From assembly GCA_944382835.1 (NCBI GenBank), contig CALWNP010000014.1, positions 1 to 60,375 of the forward strand: a stretch of DNA of 60,375 bases. Reading direction: 5' to 3'. Position 1 is the first letter of the stretch, and every line of letters starts with the position of its first letter. The position numbers were made by a program, and so were the translations under genes. Shown piece after piece: positions 42,014 through 50,191 of the stretch. The DNA is from an uncultured Gemmiger sp. (GTDB taxonomy: Bacteria > Bacillota > Clostridia > Oscillospirales > Ruminococcaceae). The notes beneath the pieces were generated by a model. It worked only from the letters and a program-made list of their open reading frames with translations, was not told the origin of the DNA and did no database searches.

Positions 42014-44029
42014 ATGTTTGAACTGGTGCGCGGTCTGCTGACACTGGCGCTGCTGGGGGCTTTCTGCCTCAACGTGGCGGCCTGTACCCGGTACAGCGCC
42101 GCCGTTCTGCCGCTGCCGACCCTGGCCGGGTCGGCGGTGGTGCTCTATCTTGCTGGCTGCCTGGATCTGTTGCCGGGCGGCCTCTTTGTGGTGTACGGCA
42201 TCCTGCTGGCGGGGGCGGTCTACTTCGGCGTCCGCGCCGGGCTGCTGGCCATCCGGGAGGCGCTGTGCAACCCCGGGTTCCTGCTCTTTCTGGGGGGCGC
42301 GGCCTTCCTCTGGGTGCTGTTCTGGGTGCAGCAACCCCTCTTTACCCAGTGGGACGAGTTCACCGCCTGGGGTTTGGCCCCCAAGATGGTGCAGGAGCGG
42401 GGAGCCTTCTATGTGGCCGACCCCATCAACCTGACCGCCAGCTTCACCTACCCCGGCACCAGCCTGATCTCCTACTTCTTCCAGACCACTCCTCACCAGT
42501 TCTCCGAATGGCAGTGCATGGCGGCGCTGGATATTCTCTTCCTGGCCTGCGTCGCCCCGGTGGCGGCGCTGCCCCGCAGCCGCTGGCCCCAGGGCACCCT
42601 GCTCTTCGGGGCGGGGGTGCTGCTGCCCTTTGCCTTCAGCGTGGTGCCGGTGGGCACCGCCAGCACCGTCTACGCCAACGCCATGGCGGATACCCCGCTG
42701 GCGCTGCTCTTCGGCGGTTCCCTCTGCTTCTATTTTGCGGCGGGCGGGCGCAAGACCGGCTTCTGCGCCACCGCCCTGCCCCTGGCCCTGCTGGCCATGA
42801 CCAAGGACATCGGGCTGGCCTACGGCATGATGGCGGTCTTCCTCATTGGGCTGGACCAGCTCTTCGGCACCCCGCACCCGGTGGGACGGGGACGGCTGAA
42901 AATCTTCGGCATCGCCTTCGGCAAGGCGCTGGGCCTGGCCGCAGCGGTGGCGGCGGTCTTTGTGAGCTGGAACCGCTACACCGCCCTGGTCAGCCCCGGC
43001 ACCGGGGCCGCCTCGGTGGGCAGCAGCCAGCTCAGCTATGGCGCGGTGCTGCTGGGCGGGCTGAAACAGCTGGTGGGCATCGGCCGGGATGACCGGTTTG
43101 CCCAGATCATGTCCCTGATGTTCCGCGCCCTCTGGCAGCGGCAGGTCTGCCTGCTGGGGGCGCCGCTGGTGGCGGTGCTCTGCATTCTGGCGGTGAGCGC
43201 CGCGGCCTTCGCCACCGCACCCCGGGGCGCCGACCGCCGCCGGGTGCTGGTCTTCACTCTGGGGGCCGCCTTCTGCTTTGCCGCCCTCTACCTCTTCCAC
43301 ACCATCCTCTACTACTACAACTTTTCCGAGCTGGAGGGCCTGGCCCTCAAGGATTACGAGCGGTACATCGGCCCCTATCTGGTGGGCTGGCTGCTGGCCG
43401 CCCTCTGCCTGCTGGGCCGCAGCACCGCCCTGGCCCAGGGTATCCCCGGCCGGGCGGCCAGCGGGATCACCGCCCTGTCCGCCGCCGCGGTGCTGGCGGT
43501 CTTCTGCTGGCGGGGCATCCCCACGGCGGGCTTCTGGTCGGATGCCAGCAGCCTGTACACCGTCCGGCAGGACATCAAGGACCGGGCCGCCGTCATGAAC
43601 CAGGTGCTGGACTGGGATGACCGGGTGCTGGTCATCAGCCAGGGGGACGACGCCACCCGCTGGTACTACTACAAATACGAGCTCACCGCCAAGGTGGTCA
43701 ACGGCTACGGCGGCATCTGGTGGGGGGACGACGACTACTCCAACCGCTGGGATTCCGACTTCATGAATCTGGTGGAGAGCCTGAACTGGGACCTCTACGA
43801 CTACAAGGCGGTGGGATCGGTGGATTCCCTGGTGGCCTATATGGCCGAAAAGGACTGCGACTATCTGCTCATTGACCGGGCCGACGACTACCTGGAACGG
43901 GATTTCAGCGACCGGTTTGAGGGCGGCCTCACCGCCGAGATGCCGGCCACCCTCTACCGCTTTGTGGGGCCGGACCAGCAGATCGCCTTTGTCCCGGCAG
44001 CGGTGGCGGAAAGCGGGGTGGGAGAATGA
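42014..44029 (+). CDS. GT-C-like polytopic membrane protein, first copy
   Basis: I do not recognise a named family. The 671-residue protein has about 12 hydrophobic segments. It has an early acidic loop motif QWDEFTAWGLAPKM near residue 115, as in GT-C transferases that use lipid-linked sugars, and a soluble C-terminal domain of about 150 residues. It is clearly paralogous to the protein at 44692-46740: both share WDE/FDE in the first loop, DY.RYI..Y..GW before the last helices, DRV..ISQGD or DRV..VSQGD, and CDY..I.R.D near the C-terminus. It overlaps the small gene behind it by four bases. Transfer of a sugar onto a surface glycan is the inferred role. Confidence 0.7.
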   Translation: MFELVRGLLTLALLGAFCLNVAACTRYSAAVLPLPTLAGSAVVLYLAGCLDLLPGGLFVVYGILLAGAVYFGVRAGLLAIREALCNPGFLLFLGGAAFLWVLFWVQQPLFTQWDEFTAWGLAPKMVQERGAFYVADPINLTASFTYPGTSLISYFFQTTPHQFSEWQCMAALDILFLACVAPVAALPRSRWPQGTLLFGAGVLLPFAFSVVPVGTASTVYANAMADTPLALLFGGSLCFYFAAGGRKTGFCATALPLALLAMTKDIGLAYGMMAVFLIGLDQLFGTPHPVGRGRLKIFGIAFGKALGLAAAVAAVFVSWNRYTALVSPGTGAASVGSSQLSYGAVLLGGLKQLVGIGRDDRFAQIMSLMFRALWQRQVCLLGAPLVAVLCILAVSAAAFATAPRGADRRRVLVFTLGAAFCFAALYLFHTILYYYNFSELEGLALKDYERYIGPYLVGWLLAALCLLGRSTALAQGIPGRAASGITALSAAAVLAVFCWRGIPTAGFWSDASSLYTVRQDIKDRAAVMNQVLDWDDRVLVISQGDDATRWYYYKYELTAKVVNGYGGIWWGDDDYSNRWDSDFMNLVESLNWDLYDYKAVGSVDSLVAYMAEKDCDYLLIDRADDYLERDFSDRFEGGLTAEMPATLYRFVGPDQQIAFVPAAVAESGVGE

Positions 44030-44667
44030 AAGGATTTCGCCGCAGCAGCGGCTCCGGCCGGCTGCTGGTGCTCTGCTATGCCCTGGCCGTGGTGCTCTGG
44101 CTGGTCCTCTGCTTTGTCCACTGCGCCGTGGTCCTCAACGAGAAGGCCAACGGCCGGATGCGCAGCCTGAGCCTCTCTCCCGCCGACTTCACCCGGGAGA
44201 GCTTTGTGAGCTATGACGAGTCGGAGTGGGACAACCCGCCCGAGGAAGGGGAGAACTGGTATCTCTCCACCGACAACGACCCCCACCTGATCTGGACGGG
44301 GGAGATCTACCTGGAGAGCGTCCGGCTGGATGCCCGGCACTATCTGCCGCCGGGCAGCGTGGCGCTGTACTACCTCAAGCCCGGCCAGACCGATTACAGC
44401 GAGACCCAGAAGGTCTTTGCCAAGGTTTCCGGCGACGGGCAGTATACCTTTGACCTGGGCGGCATCCTGGTCAGTGGGCTGCGCATCGACCCCGACAGCG
44501 TGGGCGGGGTGCCCACCCAGTTCACCGGGGTCCAGCTCAACCCGCCCACCTTCTGGGTGGATGCCTTCCTGCCCGACGGCGGCCAGTGGCTGGTGCTGCT
44601 CTTTGCCCCCGCCCTGGCGGCGGCCTTCCTCCGGCTGGGCCGCCAGCTGATCCGGGGCGACCTGTAA
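44026..44667 (+). CDS. Two-TM accessory protein with extracytoplasmic beta domain, first copy
   Basis: No known family was recognised. The 213-residue protein has a membrane segment near each end (LLVLCYALAVVLWLVLCFVH and WLVLLFAPALAAAFL) and a beta-rich domain of about 140 residues between them. It is paralogous to the protein at 46737-47366: shared points are GRM followed by LSPADF or LTPADF, a DPH/DPQ step, LYY...GQ..YS, VF, G.Y.F.L and LRIDP or LRLDP. The pairing with a large membrane protein is repeated, so the two probably form a complex. Confidence 0.65.
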   Translation: MKGFRRSSGSGRLLVLCYALAVVLWLVLCFVHCAVVLNEKANGRMRSLSLSPADFTRESFVSYDESEWDNPPEEGENWYLSTDNDPHLIWTGEIYLESVRLDARHYLPPGSVALYYLKPGQTDYSETQKVFAKVSGDGQYTFDLGGILVSGLRIDPDSVGGVPTQFTGVQLNPPTFWVDAFLPDGGQWLVLLFAPALAAAFLRLGRQLIRGDL

Positions 44668-44691
44668 CCAACCCGAAAGGAGCCTTCCTCC

Positions 44692-46740
44692 ATGCAGCTT
44701 CTCTGCGTGTTTGCCGCCCTGGCGGTGCTGTTTCTCTTCTGCGGCTTCCTCACCCTGCGGGGCGGGGTGCCGGCGGCCTTTGCCCCCCTCACCGCCCTGG
44801 CCTGTGTCGTGGCCTGGCTTACCGCCGCCGGCATCCTGGACCTGCTGCTGCCCGGCGTGATCCTGTGCTATCTGGCCTGCGCGGGGCTGGGACTGTGGGC
44901 GTTGCTGCCGATATTCCATAAAGGACAAAAAATACAATATTCTACACTTTGTACACCGGGCGCCCTGCTCTTCTGGGCCATGGCCCTCTGCTTTGCGGTC
45001 TACTTCTTTGTCCGCCAGCCCATGGCGTCGGACTTTGACGAGATGAGCTTCTGGGCCACCGCGGTCAAGCTGACCAAGACCGACAACCGGCTCTACACCA
45101 CCGCCACCCTGGGCACCCCCTGGGCCGCCACCCAGAACCCCGGCCTGGCGCTGCTGAGCTATTTTGTCATGTTTCTGGGCCGCTACGCCGACTGGAAGAT
45201 CTACCTGGCCTACGACCTGCTCACCTTTGCGGTGTACGCCTCGGTGATCGGGGTGCTGCCCTTCCGGCGCTACCGGCTGGCGGTGCCGCTGGCGGCCATC
45301 CTCTGGTGTACCCCCTTCTTCCTCACCGTCTACAACCACACCATCTATCTGGACACCACCTACATGACCGCCTACGGCGATGTGCCGGCGGGTATGGTGC
45401 TGGGAGGTGCGGTGGCCCTCTGGCTGGGGCTGCGCCGCAGCGGCGGGGCCCGGTGGGCGGTGCTGCCGGTGCTGGCCCTGGCCGCCAACATCAAGGCCAA
45501 CTGCTTTGTGCTGGCGCTGGTGGCGGCGGGCCTGGTGGCGGTGGACAGCTGGCTTTTCCCCGACGGGAAACCTTTTCAAAAAGGACTGGCCAGACGCACC
45601 GGCTTTGCGGCGGCTTGCTTTGCCGCCCCGCTGCTGATCTACTACTTCTGGAACATCCGGTATGTGGGGGCCATTGTGGCCAAAAACGCCCAGGAGGGCG
45701 GCACCGGCGAGACCAGTCTGCCCCTGTCGGGGGTGGTGGTCAACGGCATCAAGGTGCTGCTGGGCCAGCCGGTGCCGGCGGAATACGCCGCCCGCACCGA
45801 CCAGTTCCTGCAGGCCATGCAGGATATGGGCCACCAGTATTTCACCTCAGACGGCCGGCTGAGCATGATCGGCCAGGGGGTCATTGTCACCGCCTTCATC
45901 CTCTTCCTCTTTGCGGCGGCGGTGGTGCTGGCGCCGGATGGCCGGCTGCGGCTGCGCATCGGGCTCACCGGGTTGCTCTCGCTGGTCTGCTTCGGGGGCT
46001 ACAACCTGATGCTGGTGCTCAGCTACGGGTTCATCTTCAAGGCCTTCCAGGCCGAGAACCTGGCGGACTACAACCGGTACATCAACAGCTACTACATCGG
46101 CTGGTTCCTCATGGCGCTGGCCAGCCTGGCCCTGGCATTGCAGGAGGCCCCCCGGCGGGCCCCCCGGCGCAAGCTGGCCGGGGAGGGGCTGGTGCTGCTG
46201 CTGGCGGCGGGGATGCTCTTCCGCCAGGGGCAGATGGTGCTGCCCCAGCTCTCGGTGCTGGGCTTCTCGGATTCGGAATTTGCCGACCGCCGCGCCCAGG
46301 CCGAGGAGGCCGCCCTGGTCTGCCAATACCTGAGCCCCGAAGACCGGGTCTTCTTTGTCTCCCAGGGGGACAACGGCCTGGCCTGGTTCTCGGCGGTGTT
46401 TGACTTTTACCCCATCATTGTGGACTACTCCGGCATCAGCGACGCCGCGACCAACACCTATCTGGGCGGCGGCGGCACCTTCGGCCTGCCCGGGATGCAG
46501 CCGGAGGAGGAAGGGGACAGCCGCTATTACTTCCACCCCTACACCGCCGAGGACTTTGACGCGGTGGTGCGGGACAACGGCTGTGATTACATCTATATCC
46601 AGCGTCTGGACGAGATCTTTGTCCAGAGCTATGCCGGCCTGTTCACCGACGGGCTGGCCCAGGCCCAGGCGGGGCAGACCCTGCTCTACCAGGTGACCGA
46701 CAGCGGCTTTGTGCCGGTGGAGATGGAGGTGGCCCAATGA
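44692..46740 (+). CDS. GT-C-like polytopic membrane protein, second copy
   Basis: The 682-residue paralogue of the protein at 42014-44029 has the loop motif DFDEMSFWATAVKL near residue 117, DYNRYINSYYIGW, DRVFFVSQGD and CDYIYIQRLDEIF. It has about a dozen hydrophobic segments and a soluble C-terminal domain. An AT-rich patch at 44911-44955, encoding IFHKGQKIQYSTLC, stands out from the GC-rich gene and is absent from the first copy. It overlaps the next gene by four bases. The function is inferred as for the first copy, perhaps with a different sugar or acceptor. Confidence 0.7.
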   Translation: MQLLCVFAALAVLFLFCGFLTLRGGVPAAFAPLTALACVVAWLTAAGILDLLLPGVILCYLACAGLGLWALLPIFHKGQKIQYSTLCTPGALLFWAMALCFAVYFFVRQPMASDFDEMSFWATAVKLTKTDNRLYTTATLGTPWAATQNPGLALLSYFVMFLGRYADWKIYLAYDLLTFAVYASVIGVLPFRRYRLAVPLAAILWCTPFFLTVYNHTIYLDTTYMTAYGDVPAGMVLGGAVALWLGLRRSGGARWAVLPVLALAANIKANCFVLALVAAGLVAVDSWLFPDGKPFQKGLARRTGFAAACFAAPLLIYYFWNIRYVGAIVAKNAQEGGTGETSLPLSGVVVNGIKVLLGQPVPAEYAARTDQFLQAMQDMGHQYFTSDGRLSMIGQGVIVTAFILFLFAAAVVLAPDGRLRLRIGLTGLLSLVCFGGYNLMLVLSYGFIFKAFQAENLADYNRYINSYYIGWFLMALASLALALQEAPRRAPRRKLAGEGLVLLLAAGMLFRQGQMVLPQLSVLGFSDSEFADRRAQAEEAALVCQYLSPEDRVFFVSQGDNGLAWFSAVFDFYPIIVDYSGISDAATNTYLGGGGTFGLPGMQPEEEGDSRYYFHPYTAEDFDAVVRDNGCDYIYIQRLDEIFVQSYAGLFTDGLAQAQAGQTLLYQVTDSGFVPVEMEVAQ

Positions 46741-47366
46741 AAACACCGATCAAATTCCGCCGGTGGATGCTGCCGGTGCTCTGTTACCTGGTGGCTCTGG
46801 CGGGCTGGCTGGCCTGGGGGCTGTGGGGGATGGCCGCCGACGGGCTGGACCGTGCCTCCGGCCGGATGACCCAGCAGGAGCTGACCCCCGCCGACTTTGC
46901 CCTGGTGGACCTGGACCAGACAAGGGAGGATACCCTGGTGACCACCAGCGGCGACCCCCAGATGATCCTGGAGGATGTGAGCGACCGGACGGTGCGCACC
47001 CTGCAGATCTGGGCCGACTATGACGGGGCGGCCCGGGAGATGTGCCTTTACTACACCACCCAGGCGGGCCAGCCTTACAGCCAGGACCGCCGGGTCTTCC
47101 CCCAGCAGCAGGCGGACGGCAGCTATCTCTACCGTCTGCCCCGGGGGCGGATTGTCTCGCTGCGGCTGGACCCCTGCAGCCCCGACCAGGACAAGACGGT
47201 GACCATCACGGTGCACCGGATTGCCCTCAACACCAGTGCCTCGGCCAAGCTGCTGCCCAACTGGTACCAGGCATTCTGTCTGATCCTCTACCCCGGGCTG
47301 GCGGCGGCCGCCCTGGACTGGCTGGCGGGTCTGGTGCAGGGGCTGCGCAGGAGGAAAACAGTATGA
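46737..47366 (+). CDS. Two-TM accessory protein with extracytoplasmic beta domain, second copy
   Basis: The 209-residue paralogue of the protein at 44026-44667 has an N-terminal membrane segment (WMLPVLCYLVALAGWLAWGL) and a C-terminal one (FCLILYPGLAAAALDWLAGL). Between them lies a beta domain with ASGRM, LTPADF, LYYTTQAGQPYS and LRLDPC. It overlaps both neighbours by four bases, so the large protein, this protein and the MATE transporter are translationally coupled. Confidence 0.65.
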   Translation: MKTPIKFRRWMLPVLCYLVALAGWLAWGLWGMAADGLDRASGRMTQQELTPADFALVDLDQTREDTLVTTSGDPQMILEDVSDRTVRTLQIWADYDGAAREMCLYYTTQAGQPYSQDRRVFPQQQADGSYLYRLPRGRIVSLRLDPCSPDQDKTVTITVHRIALNTSASAKLLPNWYQAFCLILYPGLAAAALDWLAGLVQGLRRRKTV

Positions 47367-48700
47367 CAGTCAGCCTGACCCGGGGGCCCATCACCCCCAC
47401 TTTGCTGCGGTTTGCCCTGCCCATGATGCTGGGGGACATGCTCCAGCAGCTCTACAACATCGCCGACACCCTGGTGGTGGGGCGGTTCATCGGGGCGGAC
47501 GCTCTGGCGGCGGTGGGGTCCTCCTACACCCTCATGACCTTTCTCACCTCCATCCTGCTGGGCCTGTCCATGGGCAGCGGGGTGGCGGTGTCCATCTCCT
47601 TTGGCAGGGGGGAGGGGGAACAAATGCGCCAGGAGGTCTTTCTCTCGATGGTGCTGGTGGGGGTCACCGCCTTGGTGCTCAACATCGGGGTCTTTGTGGG
47701 CATCGACCCCATCCTCTTTCTGCTCCAGGTACCTGGAACAGTCCGCCCGCTGATGCGGCAGTATCTGCTCATCGTCTTCTGCGGTATCGGGGGCAGCTTC
47801 CTCTACAACTACTACGCCTCGGTGCTGCGGGCGGTGGGGGACTCGGTCCGGCCGCTGGTCTTTCTGGGGGTCAGCGCCCTGCTCAATGTGGGGCTGGACC
47901 TCTGGTTTGTGCTGGGGCTGGGCTGGGGTGTGGCCGGCGCCGCCGCTGCCACCGCCCTGGCCCAGTGGGTGTCGGGGCTGGGGCTCTGCCTCTACGCCCT
48001 CCTCACCCGGCCCGACCTGCGGATCAACCGCCGTGCCGCCCGGTGGGACCGGAAGCGGGCGGGGCATATCTTCCGTCTGGCCTTCATCACCGGGGCCCAG
48101 CAGTCCATCATGAACTTCGGCATCCTCATGGTGCAGGGCCGGGTCAACAGCTTCGGCCCGGCGGTGATGGCGGCCTTTGCGGCGGCGGTGAAGATCGACT
48201 CCTTCGCCTACATGCCGGTACAGGATTTCGGCAACGCCTTCTCCACCTTCATCGCCCAGAACTACGGCGCGGGGCAGGGGGGACGAATCCGCCGGGGCAC
48301 CCGCAGCGCCGTGGCGGTCAGCATGCTCTTTGGCCTGGCGGTGAGCGCGGTGGTCTTTGTGCTGGCCCGGCCGCTGATGCTGATCTTCATCCAGCCCGGG
48401 GAGACCGAGATCCTGGCCATCGGGGTGCAGTATCTGCGCACCGAGGGGGCCTTCTACTGCCTCATCGGGCTGCTTTTTCTGCTCTACGGCTTTTTCCGGG
48501 CCATCGAGCGCCCCGGCATGTCGGTGGTGCTCACCGTCATCTCGCTGGGGCTGCGGGTGTTGCTGGCCTACACCCTCTCGGCCATCCCCGCCCTGGGGGC
48601 CATGGGCATCTGGGTGTCCATCCCCATCGGATGGCTGCTGGCCGACCTGACCGGATGCATCCCCATGGTCCGCTTTCTGGCGGCACAGCCCAGGGACTGA
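47363..48700 (+). CDS. MATE family efflux transporter
   Basis: MATE transporters export drugs, metabolites or lipid-linked precursors in exchange for Na+ or H+. The 445-residue protein has 12 hydrophobic segments and the family opening ITPTLLRFALPMMLGDMLQQ, then NIADTLVVGRFIGADALAAV, and the second-half repeat GAQQSIMNFGILMVQGRVN. ATG 47363 follows AGGAGGAAAACAGT. Coupling to the glycan cassette hints at export of a glycan precursor, but a general drug exporter is equally possible. Confidence 0.92.
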   Translation: MTVSLTRGPITPTLLRFALPMMLGDMLQQLYNIADTLVVGRFIGADALAAVGSSYTLMTFLTSILLGLSMGSGVAVSISFGRGEGEQMRQEVFLSMVLVGVTALVLNIGVFVGIDPILFLLQVPGTVRPLMRQYLLIVFCGIGGSFLYNYYASVLRAVGDSVRPLVFLGVSALLNVGLDLWFVLGLGWGVAGAAAATALAQWVSGLGLCLYALLTRPDLRINRRAARWDRKRAGHIFRLAFITGAQQSIMNFGILMVQGRVNSFGPAVMAAFAAAVKIDSFAYMPVQDFGNAFSTFIAQNYGAGQGGRIRRGTRSAVAVSMLFGLAVSAVVFVLARPLMLIFIQPGETEILAIGVQYLRTEGAFYCLIGLLFLLYGFFRAIERPGMSVVLTVISLGLRVLLAYTLSAIPALGAMGIWVSIPIGWLLADLTGCIPMVRFLAAQPRD

Positions 48701-48706
48701 ACAAAA

Positions 48707-48752
48707 ATACAAAACAGCGGCCGCCCCCGCAGGGACGGCCGCCATTTTGTAT
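48707..48752. terminator. Bidirectional intrinsic terminator (MATE / rubrerythrin)
   Basis: ATACAAAA and GCGGCCG pair with CGGCCGC and TTTTGTAT around a CCCCGCAGGG-type loop. A- and T-rich flanks allow use from both sides. Confidence 0.82.
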
Positions 48753-48778
48753 GGGATAAGGATTTGATAGAAAATAGC

Positions 48779-49321
48779 TCAGTAGTTCTTGGACTTCAGC
48801 TCGAAGTAGGCCTGGGGATGGGCACAGACCGGGCACTTGACCGGTGCATGGGTGCCGATGTAGACATATCCGCAGTTGCGGCACTGCCAGACCTGCTCGG
48901 TCTCCCGGGCAAAGACCTTGCCGGCCTCGATGTTGGCGGCCAGGGCCTTGTAGCGCTCCTCGTGCTCCTTCTCGATCTCGGCCACCATGCTGAACAGCCG
49001 GGCGATGTCGTCAAAGCCCTCTTCCTTGGCCTCGGCAGCCATCCGGGGATACATCGAGGTGTGCTCCTCGTTCTCACCGGCCGCGGCCATCTTGAGGCAG
49101 GTCAGGGTGTCGGGGATTTCGCCGCCCTCCATCAGGAGCTTGAACCAGATCTTGGCGTGCTCCTTCTCGTTGTCGGCGGTGGAGGTGAAGATGGAAGAAA
49201 TCTGCTCATAGCCTTCCTTCTTGGCCTTGGATGCGAAGTAGGTGTACTTGTTGCGGGCCTGGCTCTCGCCGGCAAACGCTTCCCACAGGTTCTTTTCGGT
49301 CTTGCTGCCCTTGAATTCCAT
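48779..49321 (-). CDS. Rubrerythrin
   Basis: Rubrerythrin reduces hydrogen peroxide in anaerobes with electrons from rubredoxin or NAD(P)H. The 180-residue protein has the di-iron four-helix bundle (NLWEAFAGESQARNKY, DNEKEHAKIWF, ENEEHTSMYPRMAAEAKEEG, AEIEKEHEERY). A C-terminal rubredoxin domain carries CRNCGYVYIG and CPVCAHPQAYFE. ATG 49321 follows AGGAGG. It is divergent from a PerR-type gene, the expected regulator. Confidence 0.96.
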   Translation of the reverse strand: MEFKGSKTEKNLWEAFAGESQARNKYTYFASKAKKEGYEQISSIFTSTADNEKEHAKIWFKLLMEGGEIPDTLTCLKMAAAGENEEHTSMYPRMAAEAKEEGFDDIARLFSMVAEIEKEHEERYKALAANIEAGKVFARETEQVWQCRNCGYVYIGTHAPVKCPVCAHPQAYFELKSKNY

Positions 49322-49354
49322 AATCTTATGCCTCCTTATGGTTGTGTGATGTGT

Positions 49355-49384
49355 TTTGTATCGAGAAATTTCAGAATTGTTTAA
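49355..49384 (-). promoter_or_regulatory. Possible promoter for rubrerythrin
   Basis: On the minus strand TTAAAC (49379-49384), an 18-bp spacer and TACAAA (49355-49360). The spacer holds the palindrome GAAATTTC, a possible regulator site. Confidence 0.35.
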
Positions 49385-49492
49385 GATTTTGTCTAAAAAA
49401 AGAATACAGGATTTTTCCCCCTTTGTCAAGGGGAATCCTGGAAAAAGTCCCCGCCGAATTTTGTCGTATCTACCGGAAAATAAAAATTTCCA

Positions 49493-49521
49493 TTGACAGC
49501 AGCGGCCGGATCGTGTATTTT
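49493..49521 (+). promoter_or_regulatory. Sigma-A promoter for the PerR-type gene
   Basis: Perfect TTGACA (49493-49498), a 17-bp spacer and TATTTT (49516-49521) lie about 70 bp before the ATG. Confidence 0.6.
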
Positions 49522-49542
49522 ACAAATAGGATATTGTCTGAA

Positions 49543-49552
49543 AATTATAATT
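49543..49552. promoter_or_regulatory. AATTATAATT palindrome, possible PerR/Fur box
   Basis: A perfect 10-bp palindrome lies just downstream of the PerR promoter. It shares the TTATAAT core of PerR boxes, and its position would suit autorepression. Only half of the usual 15-bp box is matched. Confidence 0.4.
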
Positions 49553-49591
49553 CTGGCATATCCAATCCGAAAGAAAGGACAAAATCACGCC

Positions 49592-49963
49592 ATGACACGT
49601 CAACGCGCTTTGATCTTTGAGATTATGCAAAACCATCCCGGACATCTCACCGCAGACGAGATTTTTGCCCTTGCCAAGCAGCGGATGCCCAACATCGCGC
49701 GGGGAACGGTCTACCGCAACCTCAAGCTGATGGAACAGGCCAACGAGATCGCCCGTCTGGAGATGCCGGCCGGGCCCGACCGGTTTGACAAGACCTCGGT
49801 TCCCCATGGTCATCTCTACTGCGATGGCTGCGGCGAACTGCAGGACATTCCGGTGGTGGGGCTGATGCGGGAACTGGAAACCGCCATCGGCACCCAGGTG
49901 CGCAGCTACCAGCTGACCATCCACTATCTCTGCCCCGCCTGCCGCAGGAAACAGGCCCAGTAA
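49592..49963 (+). CDS. Fur family peroxide regulator (PerR-like)
   Basis: PerR represses peroxide-defence genes until its iron-bound histidines are oxidised. The 123-residue protein has the winged helix (LTADEIFALAKQRMPNIARGTVYRNL), the metal segment PHGHLYCDGCGELQDI, and the zinc site completed by CPACRRK at the end. ATG 49592 is chosen. AAAGGA is about 13 bases upstream, so initiation may be weak. Its divergent rubrerythrin neighbour supports PerR over Fur or Zur. Confidence 0.88.
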   Translation: MTRQRALIFEIMQNHPGHLTADEIFALAKQRMPNIARGTVYRNLKLMEQANEIARLEMPAGPDRFDKTSVPHGHLYCDGCGELQDIPVVGLMRELETAIGTQVRSYQLTIHYLCPACRRKQAQ

Positions 49964-49978
49964 TCAGGATGTTTTTGC

Positions 49979-50010
49979 CGCCTCTGCCCTTTGGGCAGGG
50001 GCGTTTTTTA
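49979..50010 (+). terminator. Intrinsic terminator after the PerR-type gene
   Basis: CGCC and CTGCCC pair with GGGCAG and GGCG around TTT, followed by TTTTTT. Confidence 0.88.
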
Positions 50011-50075
50011 TGACGCAGCAAGGCTGAGAGTTGCATAAAAGAAATGCCCTAGATGTGATTTTTTTATCAAATCTG

Positions 50076-50104
50076 TTGAAATCCCCCGGCCAATCCGTTA
50101 CAAT
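50076..50104 (+). promoter_or_regulatory. Sigma-A promoter for the hydrogenase operon
   Basis: TTGAAA (50076-50081), a 17-bp spacer and TACAAT (50099-50104) lie 88 bp before the first hydrogenase-operon start. Confidence 0.7.
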
Positions 50105-50191
50105 AGTATCAATATGCCGCAGCCCGGGCGCAAGCCGGCGGCGCTGGCGGCAGCCTGTTTTCCCCATCAATTACGGAGGATTTTGCAAACC

